From the NCBI GenBank assembly GCA_019055375.1, contig JAHQIW010007293.1, positions 1-64,000 of the forward strand: a stretch of 64,000 nucleotides of DNA, in the 5' to 3' direction. The notes beneath the pieces are model-generated. The model saw nothing but the letters and a program-made list of their open reading frames with translations. It was not told the origin of the DNA and made no database searches. The DNA is from Parelaphostrongylus tenuis (lineage: Eukaryota; Nematoda; Chromadorea; Rhabditida; Metastrongylidae). Both the position numbers and the translations under genes were made by a program. The stretch's first letter is position 1, and every line of letters begins with the position of its first letter. Of the stretch, positions 32,696-43,719 are shown piece after piece.

Positions 32696-32970
32696 ATGCG
32701 AGATAGTGCGGTGATTTGAGATGCTCTGCAAGATGATCGTGATCGTTGGTTCGATCTCCCCCCGGACTTAGTAAGCCTTTCGCCCCTCCGCGGTCAGTGA
32801 ATTGATACCAGACTTCTTTGGAAGAGTCGCTGCACTGACTCGATAATTAAGGGCTATTACAAGTCCTTTTAAGGGGGTTTTACGCATCTATCCACCTTTG
32901 ATGATGGTAGATGATGTCAATTCCATAGCGCATCCTTCAGAGACTAATGAGGGCTCTAGCTTAGTCTTTC
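32696..32970 (+). repeat. SINE family A, diverged
   Basis: GATAGTGCGGTGATTTGAGATGC, GGTTCGATCTCCCCCC, CCCTCCGCGGTCAGTGAATTG, TGCACTGACTCGAT, CATAGCGCATCCTTCAG. The order is that of family A. Confidence 0.7.
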
Positions 32971-32999
32971 TTTCTTTCCTTCTCTGTCGGTGCCTCACT

Positions 33000-35900
33000 G
33001 TGGCTATCTAAGAAGTTATAGCAATCTATTGTAACTTGTGGGTTTCTTGTTTCACTTCCGTTTGCTGATTTCTTATCGAATTGCAAATATAGGTGCTCAA
33101 TCGTCACAACACGTCTACTTCTCGTATTTGCTGTTCTTTTAGGGAAAAAAATACATTTTCTGCGGTCTGGTTCACAAATCATACTACTGCCCTTGTTTTT
33201 ATTGCGGATTAGGCTTAAATTCTTTGAGGCCTGCAGTTGAAAGCTACCCTCGCACCATTCCTCTTTACTCAATCAGAGCTTTTCCTTCCGTTTTTAAAAA
33301 AGCCTAGCTGTTTGGGGATGCTTTGATCTTCCATGGTTTTCCCTATACCATCCCATATTTTCACTGCACATAGAACACTTACGGGCATATGTAACTCTAG
33401 TGCGAGGCGTAATATTTCTCGCTCTTACAGCGCTGAACGCTTCCCCAAAAACCAAACCCAGCTTCAGATTCACCAAGGTTCAGGCTTTCGAATGAGTAAC
33501 TAAAAGTGTGAACGAAAAGCCAAGCGCGGATGCCAACCGTCCCAAAAAATGCGTACTGAAAGTGAAACGTAATTTTCTTTTGGCTGCCACGCTGTACAAA
33601 ATGGATCTCCTTAGAAATCAAGCACAGCTTTAGAATTGCCGTTTTTTGAGCCATCGAATGACTATTGAAGGTGTAGTGGAGGGAAAGGCTTTGTTTAGCG
33701 AAAAAGACTATGAATAAGCGTGTATATTCCTTTGCGAACGATTAGGGTCATCATGACCTTCAGCTGGACGCCGTTCGGAGTGTTACGAAGATTGGCTTGA
33801 GCTCCATTTGAAAGTCGGGTCAATTAAGTTCTCATAGGGACATTATCAATGAAAAACGAAATAGTATCACTAATGAGACTGTTGTATGTATAATTTTAGC
33901 AAATTAACAAACCACATCCTTGCAAATAGGATTGTATTTCCACTGTTATTGAACAAGTTCTCTTATATTGGTTTTTGTAGTCAATCTATAGCCCAAAAAG
34001 TTTGGTTTTGATAGTAAGCTTGTTGTGTGGAAAGATTTCCGTGGTAGACCTTTTTGCCAAAAATGCTAAATTATTATTGAAAAAACTTTTGTAACCATAT
34101 TTTTAGAAAGAATAACGCGTGATTTGAAATCCTTATTTTTGAAAACATTTTCTGTCGCATGCAATCACATTTCAAAGATTGCATTCGTGAGCCTTTGATT
34201 TTCTAGAAAAGACCGTTTCCACTAATATTAGTATCCATTTGATAGGTGTAATCAAGTGAATTTGAACGGTATATTTTATTTCTGCTATCGACTGCTTTTT
34301 TACAGACCCGCTCAAAATGATTTAATCTGATAAGTATATGACATATTTTGAGCTATAGGTCTAGTGCTATATAGGCGCCTATTTCGTCCTATTGGGACTC
34401 ATCAGTAGCACCCTCCCTCGGTTCCGTCGATCCCTTGAGGTGAAACAATCCTCCAAAGGAACTGACGCCGAGTAAAATTAGGCACCCAAAGTAGGATGAT
34501 GTTATTACCTGACTTTGTGGTGACCGGCAGTCGAGCTTACGGCTTTTAAAATGAACTATACTTCTGCTATCGACTGCTTTTTTACAGACCCGCTCAAAAT
34601 GATTTACTCTGATAAGGATATGACATATTTTGAGCCATAGGTCTAGTGCTATATAGGCGCCTATTTCGTCCTATTGGGACTCATCAGTAGCACCCTCCCT
34701 CGGTTCCGTCGATCCCTTGAGGTCAAACAATCCTCAAAGGAACCGACGCCGAGGTATATTTTATTTCTTAAATGGCTTGTTTTTTGCGCTGTAGTAGTCG
34801 CACATTTGAGGGTTTCTCGCCAGGTAAAATTTTTCCCAAAAATTATCATTAACCGTTTGATAGCGCAAATCTCAGCAATTTCAAAGACGTTGTTGATTTT
34901 TGCAGAGGACTCCTTAGAGCGTTGTAACAGTCAAAAGAAGATTGGATTTTGCGCTCTAAAGGGTGGGATTTTGTGATATCGGCCCCAAGTCACCGCGCTT
35001 TTTGTAACCTATCGATTAACTGCAAATTGTGTTTTTTTTTTGACTCTACAGTACAATGGAATTCCTTCAAAAACAAAACTAATATTTTAATACTCGAGAT
35101 TTGAGCTATCGAGCGATCATTTAAAATTTAAAAAGCTTTGTTCAGTAAGAGATGTTTGAGTGTGGTAAATATTTTTATTTTACTATTAGAACACATTAAG
35201 GAGGCCATTCTGAAAATAAGGTATACTTACGAAACTTTTGAGATTTCAGCTATGAAATGGATTAGAATCCTCTAAAAGTCAGAAAGCATGTTTTTCCAAA
35301 AGGTCAAAACATGACACGAACATCGAAAGAGATCCGAATTTGCAAAATCTAATCTTCTTTGACCATTACAGCGCTTTAAGAGGCCCTTCACAAAAACCGA
35401 GCACACCGTCGTAATTGCTAAGATTTGTGTTACCTAATAGTCACAATTTTATCCGACTAGAACTGCTTGAATGTGGAACAAAATCTTATCTCTGCTGTTC
35501 AACCAACAGACAGGCCATTCACGATGTAATTTGCGTCGCTGAGATTCACTCGATTCTAGCTGTCGAATAATTGCCAATATGGTTCACAAAAATAAAATAC
35601 GTTTTTAGCAAAGAAATCAAAAAGAGTTAAGATAATAGAAAAGAACTGCATCCCTCCGTCTCTTTTTCGCATACCATAGCTATGAATAAGGAGTTGAAAC
35701 GAAATCACGCGTTGATCTCATGCGTGCTAATCTGAAGTTCACTAATAATCAAAAAAATATATATTGAGAATCATCGGTGAAGTGGGATCGTATGGAATAA
35801 GCAGCACTATTTTTGATGGACTACTTATTCTTTTCCAATTTCCAGCCAGTATGACGAATTTCAAGTACTCTATGCAATAAAGTATAGAAAACTCAAAGTA

Positions 35901-37230
35901 ATTATAGATAAATTTGATTATATTGTGGGCAAGTATGAATAAAACACTATAGGAGTATTCGATAAAGTTTCTAAATATAGCCTTTTCATAATTACTTGGC
36001 TTTTTATTCAGAAAATGTGGATCATAAATGGAGCAGTTACGTTATTTCTAATGAAAATAATCCTGTTGAAGTCTGATCTATCATATTTGGTCATTTACTG
36101 ACAAGAAATCATATTTATTGACGATTAAAGTATGAATCTCACTAGAAAACTACCACACTAGATCAGAGCGCGCGCTGGCAGGCTCTCTTCATAGCTGTCC
36201 GAGCCGCATGCCAGCCAATAATGGCGCCGTCTGCAAAGTGGTACGATACACACGGTCCCAAGGGTTAACATACTTATACTTCATGCTTACAAGTGGAAAG
36301 TTGGAGGTGTTGATCTGGACTATATTAACAGGTTATATATGATATTTCAAAAACTGGCAATATGTTACTCCACAATTTTCCTCTCTTTTCTATCACTGTG
36401 CCATCATTTTTTGAACACGAGTGTTTCAGAGGACATCATTACAAACTGCGGTTCTTGCGTATGTCCTCGACGTGATGTCAGCTCACATTCAGAAGAGAAA
36501 TCTAATCGTTCTCCCTTCTTTTTTTATCCTTTCTATCACTGCTACTGCTGTTGTTATCATCACCATTGTCATCATCGCCACTAATTATTTATTAACTTTG
36601 TCTATATATTGATAATTTCGGTATACAGTTTGTTTGAATGTCTTCGTCGAAAGTTGAGTTTTACAAGGCAGGTCCTATAGATAGCGCTTGATCTTGGCCC
36701 TGATTTTGATGAAAACTGATTACGTATTCGTTGTCTAGGAAATTCATACTATTTGGATTTCTTCTATGTGCTAAAAAACATGGAAAATAAGAAGCTATTC
36801 AGAAGGAAACATGTTGAAATGTGTTGATTTTTAGTCTTAACAAGCTCCTCCAGTGGTTAGCCATACTTATCAGCAGCACCTCATTTTGCAGTCCAGCCGT
36901 TGCTCACATTTTATTACTTTCTTTCTGGTGCCAACGCTTGTGTTGTATGGCATTGTTTGTTGTGTTTTCTTCGTGACAAAATTATTTCTTTTGTGAGATA
37001 GTCGTGCTATGTAGCTATAAAAATAAGTGAAGAGTAATTTTTTGTGATAATTTTAGAATAATTTTGATAGTTTCTTAACTTGTTGTTGTAGTTTGTTGTT
37101 GCGGTTCGTGAATGAAGTCTTTTCAAAAAGTAGAATTTGTTGACAACTATGGAAAAAATTGAAAAGCAAACATCGACCACAAGGAAATTCATAACCACGA
37201 TGACCTCCGTGATCAGTAGAAATATACGAA
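33000..37230. other. AT-rich region without a supported gene
   Basis: Apart from the insertion at 34,284-34,752, this holds decayed sequence with repeated phrases such as GAGCTATCGA, AAGTGAATTTGAA and CAAATCT, also found at 45,800-46,900, suggesting an old repeat family I cannot name. Family-D-like words (GCTTTCGAATGAGTAACTAAAAGTG) occur near 33,485. The open frames resemble nothing I know. Confidence 0.5.
34284..34752. mobile_element. Insertion made of two near-identical 190-base family F units
   Basis: Unit 1 (about 34,280-34,472) and unit 2 (34,562-34,753) both run CTATCGACTGCTTTTTTACAG, CCCGCTCAAAATGATTTA, CTATATAGGCGCCTATTTCG, CCCTCCCTCGGTTCCGTCG to GACGCCGAG, with few differences. The 16 bases GGTATATTTTATTTCT flank the insertion at 34,268-34,283 and 34,753-34,768. 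Confidence 0.7.
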
Positions 37231-37234
37231 AAAT

Positions 37235-37433
37235 GGGCGTATGTAGCGCAGTGGTCAGATGTTCTTAGCAATACACAAGCGGTCGTTGGTTTGGTGCAAT
37301 GTCGCGGCCTCTGACCAAGCGATAGATCATTGCAAGCTAATAAATACAAAAAATATGCACTCAGCTTTAGCAATAATGTCCTGGTGAACTCAACTGCATA
37401 ACCATTCGGAGATTGATCAGCACGAAACGCTTC
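37235..37433 (+). repeat. SINE family A, internally deleted
   Basis: GGCGTATGTAGCGCAGTGGTC (box A), GGTCGTTGGTTTGGTGC (worn box B), ATATGCACTCAGC, ATTGATCAGCACGAAACGCTTC end. Confidence 0.65.
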
Positions 37434-37784
37434 ATAGTTTATTTTAGTATAGGAAAGTCATACCAGTTATCTGGTATCCGTCTGTTTCGAAATTCTTCAT
37501 AAAGTAAGTAGCAGGTATAAGCAGTATCAGCTAAATTTGTGTTAAAATTTTGCCGGTTTGGAAGAAATCTGATCGAGAGAGAGCAATTTGTTGGTTCACA
37601 AGAGGCGACATAGTGAATCGAAGACAAAGCAACGAAAGGTGTGACGCAATACATCAAATTTAGTGTGTTTGATTCTGCGTTAGGCTTACTTCGTGGGAGG
37701 CCCATGAAGTCGCATGACGGATATGGGTGATAAAGAGCTCACAGAACACCGCGACAATCCATGAATAATAATAGTCTCATTAAT

Positions 37785-38703
37785 GGTTCTTTTCTGTTAG
37801 ACGTTGACAAATAAATAGTCGACCCAATTTTCTAGACAACAGATTTTCACAATAGTGTTAGTAATCATTCGAAACCTTATATCTCTAGCTACAGCACCAT
37901 ATGGCCAATTTCGGAAGCACTTTTTTATAACACTGTAGCATGCAAAATAAAATTATGTTCCACACGCGCCGCGCGCCTTCATTTTTATCACGTATATAAT
38001 ACGCTGGAAGCACGACAAGCATATGAATTTGTAGAAAAAATCTCGCAGTATCGGGTAATGTATTTAATCTGGAGTTTTTTGTAAAGCAGAGAATAAATTC
38101 GCCATTGAATTACAACTTGCACACCACATGCCTGACGCCTCAGGCCGTCGATCGATCGCCCTGCCTCCAGCCTGCAGATTATTCTGTAAACAAGCCGCCG
38201 AATATGTGAAATTTGGTCATATTTCCCCTCCTACACTGCAGTGGGACTGCCTTTCCAGAAAATAAGCGCAGCGTTGGGATCAGCAAACATTACGCTATCG
38301 AATGATAATTGATAGTCCGAAGAAAGAGCTCTGTCCGTGAGTGTGAAGACATGTTTCTTCTCCTATAGTGCTATCAAAGGTCCTAGAGTGCTATCAAGGG
38401 ACTTTCCAAAGAGCAAGCACATTGTTAAGTTCTTCGAGACTTGTGCTATCGAAAGAGTACTAGCAGTTAAAGGAAGGAGTTTTGTCCAGCGAAATATATG
38501 CGGGATAAGAAAAAAGACGCGTAATCGTGTGAAATATAATTTTATTTTGAGTGTTAAAGCGTCACGGAACAGTCTTTTCGAAAATGGCGACGTGCGACTT
38601 CAGCCAGAGACTTGAGCTGTCGAATGACAACCAACACCTATAAAAAATTCCTGCCCGACAAAAGAGGTCGACTATTCATTTGTCGCCGTCTAACAAAAAG
38701 TAC
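37785..38703. repeat. Long foldback element, family D (copy 4)
   Basis: TTTTCTGTTAGACGTTGACAAAT, AGTGTTAGTAATCATTCGAAACC on the left; GAGCTGTCGAATGACAACCAACACC, ATTTGTCGCCGTCTAACAAAAAG on the right. The loop has GTAAACAAGCCGCCGAATA, also in copy 1. Confidence 0.8.
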
Positions 38704-39223
38704 GTCTCCATCTGCATCTGCGGCTCCAGATAGAACTCTCGAAAGTTATCTTCAAGCCTGTCTTGGGACCTAAAAGATCATGGGGAATCCAGCGTAATGG
38801 CTTCGATAAAGATCAACAAAGGATGCAACTCACGTTTGCTTATATATTCGCTATGATTAAGCTAATAGCACGAAGCTGTTAGGCCATATCGAGTCATACT
38901 TCTTACTACTGTGTTTTGTATCGTGACGTGGTTTATTTTTGTAGGTTCTATACGCGTTGACGGCATATGTAACATAAATGTTCACACGAGCATAACCCAT
39001 GAGAATATCTTTCCCGCGCAGAATATTCCATATCAACTATCTTCAAATTATTGTACTTCATTGTACTTCAATGAAGTTTTATTATAAAGCAAATCTTTAA
39101 GCTATAATAAAGTCATAGAATTATCCAAGCTGTGAAGAAGGCGAAGTCGCCAAAACATGAGGATTTCTTCAGTGATCATGCTATCATCAAAGAGATGCTG
39201 ATGTTTTAGCGAATTCGCTTTAT

Positions 39224-39466
39224 CTAACTCTTTGGGGGCTGTGAACCCACGGCCTCTGCATCTCTCAATGGCAACCTGGACGGTCCGCTTCACCTTCTCT
39301 GCATCTCTGACCCCCCAGTGTGCCATTGTTGGCCGCAATAGCCTACCATTGATAGGCGCAGCAGCGAGCACTGTTATATGCAGCGCGCTAAGGGTCAGGG
39401 ATGCAGAGGGATGGAGCAGACCGCAGTTGACAGTTAGAGATGCTCAGGCCATGACTCCGATAGGGC
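39224..39466. repeat. Foldback MITE, family C (copy 5)
   Basis: TAACTCTTTGGGGGCTGTGAACCCAC at the left, GCCATGACTCCGATAGGG at the right; GCATCTCTGACCCCCCAGTG mirrors CGCTAAGGGTCAGGGATGC. There is an extra inserted segment near 39,330-39,375. Confidence 0.7.
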
Positions 39467-39740
39467 AAATGCCAGGGCGAGCTTATGTAACGCTATTTCT
39501 GTCCATGGACTACTTAAGCTTAAGTACTAATAAAAAGTCTATTCTATCGTTAAACGCCACTTTATCCAAGTTATCACCCTTTTGGAATGTTTAAGACCGC
39601 CTAGGTTTCATGGGTGAAATGACGAACTTCAGATGTGCACACGAAGAGCTATAATCGTTCAGTTGATATATTTTTTGCACGCCTTACATAAAATTGGGTT
39701 ATATAGATTGCTCATTATCTCTCCAGCTGCAATTCCCATA

Positions 39741-40008
39741 AAAGATAAAAAAGATAAAGCCGTTGGCTTAACCAACTCTTGAGGGATACGCCATCATCGA
39801 CTTCATCAAGCGTTCTTAGAGCTTATTTATTGCGTACTTGGCCTTCAGAATGACCCGAATTGACCTGTCATAGACTATTTCAGCGATTTTATCCTTCGAG
39901 ACAAGTCTGGTACCGGTTTAGCATCTTGGAATCGTTGGATTTGGGACGCGGGATTGAACCAAGGACAACGTGTGTGCCGCAGTATCTCTAACCTCGTGCC
40001 CATCAAAT
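39741..40008 (-). repeat. SINE family A, antisense, diverged
   Basis: On minus: GGGCACGAGGTTAGAGATACTGC, GGTTCAATCCCGCGTCCC box B, ACCGGTACCAGACTTGTCTCG, GCGTATCCCTCAAGAGTTGG, CGGCTTTATC. Confidence 0.7.
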
Positions 40009-40884
40009 ACTGATAATTATAATTTTATAATGCTCATCAATGGTATAAGCATCTTACTCGAATAAAGTCATCCTGCATTTTACAAATCTCACAATGATCA
40101 CTTTTCATTTTTTAGTATCAGATGTGCAATGTTCACATCCAGTTTGATGAAGCTATAACCTCTTCAACAACATTTTAGCTTGTAATTAACATCATTACTC
40201 GATCTTTGACGCCTTGTGATGACTTTTATCCATTAATTTTCTGCCCTTATGGCTTTCGACAAGATGCAGTTTTGTCAAGATGAGAATAGTCGCCTCACAT
40301 CTGGCACACATTATAATTAAGTCGTCTGCTCCTTTTTTTCAGCGGTATCATAAATCTCCGATTCTATTGGGCTTTGAGCTATTCTACATTACTATCTGAC
40401 GGATCTCTTGCTTGATTAGTACCTTCTGTTCCTCCTACATCTGCTAATCATAAGCAGTCCTTTCCACAAATCTTTCAGCCGAAAAAAATTCTATAGCATT
40501 AACTGATGTACAGCTTTCTTCCGTGGACTGCCAATTAGTCCACAAATTTACTGACCATTGAATGGACTATACTTCCGCCTTTGGGGAACTTTAGCCACTA
40601 GATCCACTCTTGAAGCCGCTCTTAATGCACATTCCATACTCTAGTACTGTTCCAGTAATCGTCTAGTATTCTTAGAATGCCATTTTTGCGAGAGACAGCA
40701 CGAGAACGTGAATTCATCTCCAAATTGCATGATGCAAACACGTTCTTGCCAAGTCTGATTTTTGCGTCTCAGGAAAAAAATGACTCTTCTAGCTTGGAGG
40801 AGCATAGTAATATTTTCAAAAAATTTATTAGAATCCTAACACTTCACTTAACTGCTTTTTCACACATCGCTCAGAGGAATAATA

Positions 40885-41215
40885 ACTGATGATATGATGA
40901 CATGTTCTGAGCCTTTTATGAGGTCTGATATGACACTTATACAGTACTAGACAGGTTTGTGTTGCCTTTCCAGGCTCATCAGTAGTGCGATGCTCTTTCG
41001 ATTCAGCCGATCCCTTGCAGGGGATATACCATGTTACTTGTTATTCGGCGCCGATTTCTGCATAAGTATGGGTTATTGCCGTGCAAGAGATCGACTGAAT
41101 CGAAAGGAACCGTACAATTGATAAGCTTGGAAAGGCAAACGAGGTCTGTCTAGTACTGGATAAGTGCCATACCAGACCTCGTAAAAGGCTCAAAACATGT
41201 TATCACACTATCAGT
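40885..41215. repeat. Foldback repeat, family F
   Basis: GATGACATGTTCTGAGCCTTTTATGAGG, TGGCACTT-type TGACACTTATACAGTACTAGACAGG on the left; CTGTCTAGTACTGGATAAGTGCC and CCTCGTAAAAGGCTCAAAACATG on the right. Strong terminal pairing; no ORF. Confidence 0.8.
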
Positions 41216-41879
41216 GGAATCTATAAATTTTTTACATCTAAGAAATATGCTCCGCCGAAGTAGCGTTCTGATTATGTAATGCACATAAATTGCAGTTTTT
41301 TGTCAAAGGTTGTAAATTGAAGCAAAACAAGTTGGAAAGGAAAGACGTCATATTTACAAAACGAAATGTATCTCTGGTCTGGTGTGCGTAGCCTCCATAC
41401 TTTTTCCTGTGTTCTGTTTTCAGTTCTGTTCCAAATTTCAATCCCAGTAAAAAAGTAGGATATAAATTCATTCTATAGAAGCACTCTAAAAAGGTTACCG
41501 TCACTTAGAGATCAAAAGAACAAAGTCTATTTCTCATGTTTCTCAGGTTTTCGATTCTCCAGTTACATCAGTAATTACGAAGTTACAAGGACTTATTAAA
41601 AAGCTAAAGTTGTCCATCACCTTTTGAGCATAAAAAGACCAATTTCCGAAATAAAGTAAATGCATGCCGGTCCATTTGCGTCCTTTCTCATCCTGCGAAT
41701 GACTAGCCTCTTTTCTTGCTAACCATCTCCAAGTCTCGATCTTTTTATTATGTACTTATACTCTCTATTTGTGTATTTCAAATTCTGTACTTTAGAGCCG
41801 TAAAAGTAAGTGCCACAGCAACGTAACTATGTTTATTAAATCAACAATTATTGCAATAAACAAAAAACTTCGCAATTAA

Positions 41880-42690
41880 TTTTCAAAATTGCCTTCTTTT
41901 GTCTATACATTACGAAGTCGCTTCCATAATGTTATAGCGATGCTCACAAACAATTCCACCGTTTTTTTCGTCCCGAGCGCATTTCAAAACCGTTTCAAGC
42001 GTTTCTACGCTATTATAGCGAGTAGCCCGAAACTTTTTCCTCCAGTAGGAACCACTCAGAGTAATCCATAGGGTTGAGATCTGACGAACTTGACAGCCAA
42101 ATGTCATTGCGCCATCAGAATCTTGAAAACTGATGTTGACAGATGGCAAGCTTTTAACAAACCGAAGGCGCACGAGTACAGTCCTGCTGAAGCGTCAATT
42201 CGTCCGCGCCAAAGTGATGAGTTCTCCAAGGTTCCGGTACGTCCCGTGATACTTGCTGGTGATAGGTGGTAGTGTTGATTTTCATGTTTCCGTTGATCAA
42301 GACTAACGGCGCCTTTCCGGTGGCTCAAATCCCGGCCCAGACCATCACAGAGACCGAAAAATGACTGCGGCTCATAGTTCTCGCTACTGCAGACTTCTGT
42401 AGACCCTTCTTTAGAAATTGACGCTATTCTGGTGACTGTGGAATGGTTTAATCATGAATTTCTTCTCATCCGTGAAAAGCTTCTTCGACAGACGAGCACC
42501 AGCGAACAAACGTCATTCGGAGAGGCTTTCGAAGCCGCTGTTGTTCATTCTGTTGTCCAGAAAGTGAGCACTAACGATCGTTGCTGATCCCCGGCTTCCT
42601 GAGTAATTTCGCGCATCGAACGCTCCGAAATTTGTTTAACATGGAAGTGAATCTTCTGAATGTTTTCCGGACCAAACTAAATGTATCATA
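41880..42690 (-). pseudogene. Decayed mariner/Tc-type transposase
   Basis: Read on minus in shifting frames: an N-terminal VWSGKHSED-like start near 42,680, KLFTDEKKFMIKPF (the D of a DDE triad in a TDEK context), WSGPGFEP, and near the C-terminus a region around 42,030-42,120 equivalent to the SPDLNPMDYS-W motif, then YNSVETLETVLKCARDEK. Several stops and frameshifts interrupt it, so it is not functional. It is a different lineage from the mariner fragments in the four foldbacks, as judged by the absence of shared N-terminal text. Confidence 0.75.
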
Positions 42691-43290
42691 CCTTTCGTTT
42701 CGGGTGCTTTCTTGAGACCATGCTCAAATTTCAATATGCCAGGTCATCATTTTTGAGCCACGCATATGGTATGTTATACGGGGCTGACTTATAGAGCCCG
42801 ATACACGTCTTTCGACCTTGACAGTCTCATCAGTCAGGCGAACCCTCTTCGCCTTTTGCCAATCCTCTCTCAGTCCCTTACACTAAGATTAGGCGACGAC
42901 GAACATTTTACACTATCTCTCCAGTAATGTTATCACTAAAATACAGTGTTGTAAACTCGATTGCTGGAAGTGATTACCTGGCATATTGGAATTTTAGCGT
43001 GGTCTTAAAAAACCACTCAAAGCGAAAGGAATGATATATTAACGACACCGGCCAAGAGCAATCGAGTGTACAACATTGCTTGCCCAGTGATAATTCACTG
43101 GACTTACAGGGTAGAATTCTCGTTGTCGCGCACTTTTAGTATGGGGTTGGGTCCCTCAAGAGGGCTGGTTAAACACGAAAGGGTACCGCCTGACATGTTG
43201 AGACTGTCAAGGATGAAACACGTGTATCGGGCTCTGTAAGTCAGCCCTGTATTACAGACCACATGCATGGCTCAAAAAAATGATTATCCG
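42677..43290. repeat. Two interlocked inverted repeats (families G and E)
   Basis: G arms: 42,677-42,744 (ATCATACCTTTCGTTTCGGGTG, ATATGCCAGGTCATC) and 42,973-43,042 (GATTACCTGGCATATTGG, AAAGCGAAAGGAATGATAT). E arms: 42,744-42,965 (TTTTTGAGCCACGCATATGGT, GCCCGATACACGTC, TGACAGTCTCATCAGTCAGGC) and 43,055-43,290 (GCCTGACATGTTGAGACTGTCAAGG, ACACGTGTATCGGGC, CCACATGCATGGCTCAAAAA). The order is G-left, E-left, G-right, E-right. Confidence 0.7.
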
Positions 43291-43490
43291 GCATAGTAGA
43301 CTAGATGGTTGTATAACCTTTTCGACAGCGTTTCTTAATTCCTCAATCTCTTTGAAACGTTTCACGGCTTTGTAGAGATCTGCTGATTTGAAACCAGCCG
43401 ATTTTAGCAATATCGGTCGTTTTTATCTCCGTATTATGCAACCCAGCTACTGTGATACGTTGATTTTTACGATCCTCAAAATAGACAAAT

Positions 43491-43719
43491 AAATAGATAT
43501 ATAAATAATATATCTATTTATATATACTTTATATAAATATATATTTATGTAATATAATATAATATATACTATTTTATATAGAATAATATAATATATATAA
43601 TAATATACATATAATAACATAATATATATAATATATAGTAATATAATAATATAATAATATAATAATATAATAATATAATATATAATAATATAATATATTT
43701 TGTATAATATATAGATATT
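43491..43719. repeat. AT-only microsatellite (TAATA/TATAT units)
   Basis: About 225 bases of ATATAATAATATAATA-type repeats with almost no G or C. Confidence 0.9.
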
